A DNA stretch of 64,000 nucleotides, taken from positions 95,539,948 through 95,603,947 of the forward strand of contig NC_084835.1 in the NCBI RefSeq assembly GCF_033115175.1, written 5' to 3'. The DNA is from Lepus europaeus. Lineage: Eukaryota; Chordata; Mammalia; Lagomorpha; Leporidae. Below are positions 25,101 to 34,100 of the stretch, piece after piece (position 1 is the first letter of the stretch; every line of letters begins with the position of its first letter). A program made the position numbers and the translations under genes. The notes under the pieces were generated by a model that worked only from the letters and a program-made list of their open reading frames with translations, did not search any database and had not been told where the DNA came from.

Positions 25101-28100
25101 CAAAGTTATGCAGCTACATAACCCAAAGTTATGTAGCTTTATTTTCTTCTAATAGTTGTAAGGTTTTAGATCTTACAGCTTATTAAGTTTATGGTTTTAA
25201 GATAATTTTTGTGGATAGCGTCAGGGAGGAGCTTAACTTCATTCTTTTTCATATAGATGTTCAGCACCTTTTGTTGAAAATGCTATTCTTTCACTGTTGA
25301 ATTGCTTTGGCAGCCTTGTTGAAAATCAACTGATGCAATGGTTAATTTTTGGACTCTCAATACTGTTTCATTGATCTATACATCTATTCTGATGGCAGTA
25401 TCACTGTTTTGATTACTGTTACTTTGTAGTGAGCTTTCAAATCCGAACGCATGAGTCTTCCAACATGTTCTTTTCTTGAAAGATTGTTTTGGCTATTCTG
25501 GGCCCCCTGTATTTCCAATCAACCTCTAAATAACTTCTAAAATAACTTCTAAGTTCTTTTAAAAAATTAACTGCAATTTTGATAGACAATGCATTAAATC
25601 TGTAAGTCAGTATTATTAGGTATTATCAGTTCAACAATATTAAATCTTCTAATTCATGAACATGGGGTGCCTTGATTTATTAAAAGATCTTAAATCTTTA
25701 ATTTCTTCCAACAGCTGCAGTTTTCATAGTATGAACCTTGTACTTGTTAAATTTACTCCTATGTATTTGATGATACTGTAAATGATGTTATCTCCTTAAT
25801 TTCATTTTCCACTGTTTATATACAGAAAAACTGATTTGTATGTAATGTTCTTGCACACTGTCACCTTATTGAACTTGTTTATTCGTTCTAACAGTTTTCT
25901 AGCAGACTCCACGATTTTCTATTTATACAAGATTATGTCATCTGCAGAGATAGTTTTACTTTTCAATCGCACAATCTGGATCTCTTTCCTTTCTTTCTTC
26001 TTGTCTAACTGCCCTGGCTAAACTCTCCATTCAATGCTAAAGAAGCAGAAATGGCACCAGAAGGAGAGGACATCCTCATCTCATTTCCTGATCAAGGAAA
26101 GCATTGAGTCTTTTATCATTAAGATGCACTTTAGGGGCCGGCACTGTGGAGTAGTAGGTTAAGCCACTGCCTGGAGCACCAGCAGGTGCCAGTTTGAGTC
26201 CCAGCTGCTCCACTTCTGATCCAGCTCCCTGCTAATGCACCTGGGAAAGCAACAGAAGATGGTCCAAGTGCTTGGGCCCCTGCATCCATGTGGAAGATCC
26301 AGAAGAACCCCCGACTCCTGGCCCAGCCCTGGCCATTGTGGCCATCTGGGGAGTGAACAAGCAGGTAGAATATTCTTGTCTCCACCTCTCTCTCTCTGTA
26401 ACTCTGCCTTCAAAAAAATGAACAAGTCTCAAAGAAAAAAAAAAAAAAAAAAAAAAAGAGCTGATGACCAAACATTTAAAAATCTGCACTGTATCTGATT
26501 ATCCTTCTCTTAGATTGTTGGGTATTATCATGAAAGGGTGTTGGATTTTGTCAAATAATTTTTCCTGTGCCTACTGTGATGGTCTATGTTAAACCAATTC
26601 TACATTCCTTGAAAAATCACACCTCTTCATGAGGTATAATATTTTCATATGTTGCTGGAGTTAGTTTACTAATATTTTGTTGAGAATTTTTACATTTATA
26701 TTCATTAAGAAATATTGTTCTACAGTTTTTTCTCTTGTAATGTCTCTGTCTGGTTTTTGTATTAGGTTAACACTGGCCTGGTGGCACCAAGTGAGAAGTG
26801 TTCCCTCCTCTTTTTTTGAAGAAGTTTGTGAAGAATTGGCATTAAGTCTTCTTTAAATTTCAGGTAGAGCACAATGTTTAAGCCTGGACTTTTCTTTGTT
26901 GGAAGGTTTAAATTTATTACTTCTATCTCTACATGTTACATGCTTATTTCAGATATCCTATTTCTGCCTAAGTCAGCTTTAACAGTTTGTACCTTTCAAG
27001 GAATTTAACAATCTTTCTTTCTTTCTTTTTTTTTTTAAGATTTATTTTATTTATTTGAAAGACAGAGTTACAGAGCAAGGTAGAGACAGATAGAGAGGTC
27101 TTCCATCCGCTGGTTCACTCCCCAGATGGCCGGAGCTGCACCAATCCGAAGCCAGGAGCCAGGAGCCTCCTCCAGGTCTCCCACGTGTGTGCAGGGGCCC
27201 CAGAACTTGGGGCATCTTTTACTGCTTTCCCAGGCCATAGCAGAGAGCTGGATCGGAAGAGGAACAGCCAGGACTCGAACCGGTGCCTATATATGATGCC
27301 AGCGCTCCAGGCCAGGGCTTTAACCCACTGTGCCACAGAGTCGGCCCCTGACCATTCTTTCTAAGTTAAATACTTTGTTAGCATACTGTTGTTCATATTA
27401 CTCCTTCCCAATCCTCTTCTTTTCTCTAAAGTCAGCAGTCATATCCTCTCATTTTTTCCTGATTTTAGTAATTTGAGTCTTCTTTTTCTCTAGTCATTCT
27501 GGCTAAAAGGCTTGCTGATCTTTTTTTTTTGACAGGCAGAGTTAGACAGTGAGGGAGAAAGACAGAGAAAGGTCTTCCTTTTTCTGTTGGTTCACCCCCC
27601 AAGTGGCCGCTACGGCCGGCGCGCTGTGCGGATCCGAAGCCAGGAGCCAGGTGCTTCCTCCTGGTCTCCCATGCGGGTGCAGGGCCCAAGCACTTGGGCC
27701 ATCCTCCACTGCCTTCCTGGGCCACAGCAGAGAGCTGGCCTGGAAGAGGAGCAACCGGGACAGAATCCGGTGCCCCAACCGGGACTAAAACCTGGTGTGC
27801 CGGCGCTGCAGGCGGAGGATTAGCCTAGTGAGCCTCGGCACCGGCTGGCTTGCTGATCTTTTCAAGAACTAGCTTTTGTTTTTGTTGATTCTGTTATTTT
27901 TCCACTTTGTATTCCTGGGGGTGTGCAGACAGCAGGTTGTCGTTCAAATGACAGATATTCTCACTGCTCTGAGAGTTGGATTTTCTTGGGAAAAAAAGTT
28001 TCCCTGGGAGCAGGCCTTTGACATGGCCGTTAAGATGCTGCCGGGGACGCCCACATCCGTATTGGAGTGCCTGGGTTGGAGTCCCGGCTCCACCCACTTC

Positions 28101-31100
28101 TGATTCCAGCTTCCTGTAAACACACACCCTGGGAGGCAGCAAGCGATGGTCCAAGTACTTGGATCCCTACTTCACTACCTCCATGGGAGATCTTGATTGA
28201 ATTTGGGGCTCCTGGATTTTCGGCCTGGCCCAGCACTGGATGTTGTGGGCATCTGGGGAGTGAATCTACAGATAAAAGACCTTTGTGTATGTGTGTGTGT
28301 GTGTGTCTCTGTCTCTCCGACTTTCAAATAAACAAATAAGTTTTTAAAATGTTCCTCCATTTGTATATACTTGAGTTCTCAGAAGCTTTAAATGCCGCAT
28401 TTTAAATAACAATCACAAGTTACAGTTGTCCACTGGAAGGGGATCCATGGAGATCCTTGTGCTCCCATTAGGTAAGTGCTCTCCATTAAGAATGCTTTAG
28501 CCACATATTTAAATGGTTATGTAAGTAACTACCTAACAGCCTTGGTTTTGTCTCTTGGCCCCCAAAACCTAAAATATTTCTAAGGTAGCCCTTTAAGGAA
28601 AGGTTTGTTTTTTTCTAAAAGCTTTATTTTGCCTTTCCTATTTAGATCTGCAATGCTCTTGGACCAGCTTTTGTGTTTAGTGTGATACCCAGGCAACTCT
28701 GATTTATTTACTGAAAGGGCTAGCCTTTCTAGCCTTCTCTGCTGTGTCACTGTTAGCATAAATTAAGCATCCATAGATTCTTTAGTCTATTCCATTATTT
28801 ACTTGCAAAAATCAAACAAACAAGCAATCTTTGAGTAAATCTTTCTATTTAGTGAGAATCAATTTCTGTTTCTTGCAATCAAGAACCTCGGCAGGGATGA
28901 GTAATTTCAGGACTACCCTTCTCTATGAGATAGCCTTCATTCCAATGGTTTTTAAATTATCAGCCAGGGGCCGGTGCCATGGTGTAGTAGGTTAATCCTC
29001 CGCCTACAGTGACAGCATCTCATATGGGCGCCGGTTCTAGTTCTGGCTGCTCCTCTTCCAACCCAGCTCTCTGCTATGGCCTGGGAAAGCATAGATGGCC
29101 CAAGTCCTTGGGCCCCTGCACCACGGGGGAGACTAGGAAGAGGCACCTGGCTCTGGCCTCGGATCAGTGCAACTCCGGTCATTGTGGCCATCTGGGGAGT
29201 GAACCAACAGACGGAAGACCTTTCTCTCTGTCTCTATCACTGTCTGTAACTCTATCTCTCAAATAAATAAATAAATAAACAAAATCTTTTTAATAAAAAA
29301 GTTACCAGCCAAGGGGCCAGAGCTGTGGCATAGCAGGTAAGGCCGCCACCTGCAGTGCCGGCATCCCATATGGGTACTTGTTTGAATCCTGGCTGCTCCA
29401 CTTCTTATTCAGCTCTCTGCTATGGCCTGGGAAAGCAGCAGAAGATGGCCCAAGGGCATGGGCCCCTGCACCCATGTGGGAGACCTAGAAGAAGCTCCTG
29501 GCTTTGATCAGTGCAGCTCTGCCGGTTGTGGCCAACTGGGGAGTGATCCAGTGGATGGAAGACCTCTTTCTCCCTCTGCCTCTCCTCTCTCTGTGTAACT
29601 CTGACTTTCATATAAATAAATAAATAAATCTTTTGGAAAGCGCTGCAGCTCACTTGGCTAATCCTCCGCCTGTGGCACTGGTACCCCAGGTTCTAGTCCC
29701 GGTTGGGGCGCTGGATTCTGTCCCGGTTGCTCCTCTTCCAGTCCAGCTCTCTGCTGTGGCCCAGGAAGGCAGTGAAGGATGGCCCAGGTCCTTGGGCCCT
29801 GCACCCACATGGAGACCAGGAGGAAGCACCTGGCTCCTGGCTTCAGATCCGCGCAGCGCACTGGCCGTGGTGGCCATTAGAGGGTGAACCAATGGAAAAG
29901 GAAGACCTTTCTGTCTTTCTCCCTCACTGTCTAACTCTGCCTGTCAAGAAAAAAAAAAGTCTTTTAAAAAAAATTACCATCCAGAGCCGGTGCCGCGGCT
30001 CAATAGGCTAATCCTCTGCCTGCGGCGCCGGCACACAGGGTTCTAGTCCCCGTCGGGGCGTCAGATTCTGTCCCGGTTGCCCCTCTTCCAGTCCAGCTCT
30101 CTGCTGTGGCCCGGGAAGGCAGTGCAGGATGGCCCAAGTGCTTGGGCCCTGCACCCACATGGGAGACCAGGAGGAAGCACCTGGCTCCTGGCTTCGGATC
30201 AGCGCGGTGCGCCGGCCGCAGCGGCCATTGGGGAGTGAACCAATGGAAAAGGAAGACCTGTCTCTGTGTCTCTCTCTCACTGTCCACTCTGCCTGTCAAA
30301 AAAAAAAAAAAAAAAGAATTACCATCCAGTACTGAAAATCTTCACATGTAAGTCCTTCTAACACCACACCTGTATATTCAAGTGCCTAACTGAAAGCTCC
30401 ACTTGGAAGTGTTCAAGGCACCTTAAACCTTAAATTCCTACTCAAAATTCAGGACTCACTCTGCTACTACTCCTAAAGAGATCACACTGCCCTTATTCCC
30501 CAGGTTACTTCCTCCTGGCTTGTTCTCTTCCTTTAAGCCATTTCTCTCAGACTCAATGAGCGATGTGTATGATTACTGTAAACATCTGTTCTTCTGTTAG
30601 ACTGCTAAGCTATTTGAGAATAGAGACCTTGTGCTATGTTCCTCCTGTATCCTTTCCCCTGGTTCACAGTGATCGGCTCATTTGTTGTAAGCACTGAAGA
30701 ACAGCTTTCTGCCACCAAACCTCAGGAGCCTTCCACTCTGCCAGCTAGCCTCTCTTTTCCAATGAAGAAAGCAACCCATTTTTTAGTTAAGGCCACCTCT
30801 TCCATCTGTGCCTCAGACTCCATCCTTCCCTTTCTACCTCAGAACCCTTAAACAACCTTAAACAACCAGTCCTCTCACTCGCCTCTTTTATTTCTCTCAC
30901 TTCTAGATTCTTTCCATTAGCAATTGTTTTTTACCGTTAAGAAGTCTTTAAAACACAGCTATCATTGAATTTATTAACTTTTTGTTATACACATATAGTT
31001 CATCTTTCTTCCACTTAGTTTTTTTTTTTTTTAAGATTTATTTATTTGAAAGGCAGAGTTACAGAGGGAGAGAAGAGACAGAGAATTTTCCATCTGCTAT

Positions 31101-34100
31101 TGCACTACCCAGATGGCCACAACAGCCAGGGCTGGGCCAGGCCAAAGCCAGGAGCCAGGAGCCAGGAGTTTCTTCTGGGTCTCCCATGCAGGAAGCAGGG
31201 GCCCAAGGACTTGGGCCATCTTCTGCTGCTTTCCCAGGCTCATTAGCAGGGAGCTGGATCAGAAGTGGAAGAACCAGGGCTTGAACCAGCACCCATACGG
31301 GTGGCTGGCATTACGGCTAGGCAACTTAACCTGCTCTGCCACCGTGGGCCTCTCACTACTTAGATATTTTTAAAAAACTGATGCTATGATTTCCACTACT
31401 AAGTATTTCAGTATTCATCTTTGAAAACTAAGTATATTTCCCTCTATAATACCATTATAACAATAAAAAAATTTTACAGAGAGTCCTTAATGTCATCTAG
31501 TTACCTAGTCCGTGTTCAATTTTCATCAAATGTTCCAAAATGTTTTTTATGGTCGATATTTTTGAGCCAGGATTCAATCAAGACCCATATACTGCATATA
31601 AATATCTTTTACACTTCTCTTTCTCTCTCTCTCTCTTTCTCATTCATTCTTATATTTTGCATGTCTGCTTTACTGGTCACCCCCTACTCACTTTTTTTTT
31701 TCATATTTATTTATTTATTTATTTGAAAGACAGAGTTACAGAGGGGCAGAGACAGAGAAAGGTCTTCCATCTGCTGGTTCACTCTCCAGATGGACACAAT
31801 GGCAGAGCTGTGCTGATCCAAAGCCAGGAGCCAGGAGCTTCTTCTGGGTTTCCTACGTTGGAGCAAGGCCCCAAGGACTTGGGCCATCTTCTGCTTTCCC
31901 AGGCATAGCAGAGAGCTGGATCAGAGATGCTGGCACTGCAGGTGGTAGCTTTACCCGCTACACCACAGCACCAGACCCCTCTACTTAATGGCCCTGACTT
32001 ACTGAAGAGACCTGACTAGTTTCACTGTCATTGAGACATCTCAAGCCTTTCCTATCTAACAGCAAACCCATCCATCACCACTAAACACATCCCCGTACCT
32101 TCTCTTTTCCCCCCTCCAAGTTAATAATACAAGATTGGCCGGCGCCGCGGCTCACTAGGCTAATCCTCCGCCTTGCGGCGCCGGCACACCGGGTTCTAGT
32201 CCCGGTCGGGGTGCCGGATTCTGTCCCGGTTGCCCCTCTTCCAGGCCAGCTCTCTGCTGTGGCCCGGGAGTGCAGTGGAGGATGGCCCAAGTCCTTGGGC
32301 CCTGCACCCCATGGGAGACCAGGTTAAGCACCTGGCTCCTGCCATCGGATCAGCGCGCTGGCCGCGGCGGCCATTGGAGGGTGAACCAACGGCAAAGGAA
32401 GACCTTTCTCTCTGTCTCTCTCTCACTGTCCACTCTGCCTGTCAAAAAATAAATAAATAAATAAAAATTAAAAAAAAAAGAATATTAAATAATACAAGAT
32501 CACCTTGTTGTTTCCATTTTATCACTTTCCTTTGTCTTCTCAAACCTATTCCAACCTGGGTTTTACCCACTGCTCTTGTAAAACCACTGAGAATCTAATT
32601 ATCCCGATATTAGGACCTCTCACAGTTCTTAACTTGCCCGGCTTCTCTGCAACCTTTCAATGTTACACTATCCCTTCTTCACTCTTTGACCTGAGTGAAA
32701 CTGTTAGGTAGGAAGTCAGAAATGGAGCCTGTGTGTGTGAGAAAGGCCTGAAGACCAGCACCCACTGTGGAAGCCCCAGAAGCCCAGCATCCTGCACTTC
32801 AAAGTCCTGCCCAGACCCTGAGAACCTCCCAGGTGGTCCCAGCCCTTCCCCCAAGGAAAGCTCCCAGGAGAGTTCTCTCTCCTCAGCACCAAATGGGTTA
32901 CCTGATAACATGGGGCAATAAAACCTTCTCAGACAGGCACTAAGGGAGGCCCCCCTACTCTGCCAGGGCACCAGAAAATCTGGGGAGGAATTTGCTAATT
33001 TTCATCCAACAAACCCTTCTGCCAGGACTCCCCATGCTTTGTCCTGGAGGAGATGGGGAGGTGGGTGAACAGACTCCCTTAAAAACCCCCGGCCTCAACC
33101 GGGCTGCGCACTCAGCCCTCTGCCTCTCTGCTGAGTCGCCCGCCTGCCTGCCCAGGAGTACTCTCTCCACTCAACCATGTAACCTTGCTCTCCCCCAGTC
33201 TGAGCAACTGGGCTCGCTCTCTCTCAGGTTCTGTCTGGAGAGGTGCCCATCCGTTCTTACGGATGTCCCTACCCTAATAAACCTTGCTATTTTGCTTTCC
33301 ACTACTCTCTGTCTCACGCCTGAATTCTTTCTTGCATGAAGACAAGAACCCTAGCTTCTCCGGTAACAAAACCTCCTAAGTTTTCTTAGCTTTCTGTTTT
33401 GCTCATTCTATCAATTTTGTCAGCTCTTCAACCTTGACCTAAACATTAAATAATGAAGTAGATTCTAGGATATTCCATGGCACATTCTTTGAGCAATTTG
33501 ATCTCCTCAAATGGCTTCATTTATTATCAGAGTTTGACAAACTCAAAGTTCAGTTTCCACCCTGGTTTGTGGGCTATGGACTTGGATTCAACTGATTAGA
33601 CTACATGTTCATTTGCATGTCTCACAGAAATCTCAGCCTCAACATATTCCAAACTTATTTCACGATCTCCTCATTATCCACTACCACCACCCCAATTTTC
33701 CTTCAATACTCTCCAAAGCAGCCAACGGACTTAGTAGCTTAAGCCACAGAACTGAAAAGAGATCTTCAATTTTTGTCTTCTTCTCATTCCCAATGTCCAA
33801 CAGAGAGAGAAGAAGAGACAGAGAGGTCTTCCACCCGTTGGTTCACCCCCTAGATGGCCACAACGGCTGGAGCTGAGCTGCTTTGAAGCCAGGAGAAAGA
33901 AGCTTCTTCCAGGTCTCCCATGCGGGTGCAGGGGCCCAGGGACTTGGACCATCTTCTACTGCTTTCTTAGGCCATAGCAGAGAGCAGTTGGGACTTTAAC
34001 CAGCACCCAAATGGGATTCCAGCACCACAGGCGGAGAGGCTTAGCCCACTACACCACAGCACCAGCCCCGGTTCTTGCCTTTTTTACCTTTAAAATATTC

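Larger units (their letters stand above)
23230..27910 (-). mobile_element. L1 fragment (3'UTR and part of ORF2), antisense, broken by seven SINE pieces
   Basis: The plus strand shows familiar antisense L1 strings: TTTCCATTTCTGGCTATTC near 23670, CATTGATCTATACATCTATTC near 25369, TTTTGATTACTGTTACTTTG near 25410, and CAAGAACTAGCTTTTGTTTT near 27862. The 3' end is at left and the 5' end is truncated at right. Remaining L1 pieces are 23230-23828, 24700-26133, 26458-27026, 27349-27520 and 27847-27910. The reverse-transcriptase frame is heavily interrupted, so it is inactive. Confidence 0.8.

Noticed and set aside
28967-30316. Regularly spaced repeats as a CRISPR-like array
   Set aside because: The repeated units are full ~320-bp SINEs with A-tails and target duplications in a mammalian intron, with no short-repeat/spacer structure.
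32702-33368. Coding remnant of an endogenous retrovirus
   Set aside because: No gag, pol or env-like frame adjoins either LTR. Both are solo LTRs bounded directly by their 4-bp target duplications.
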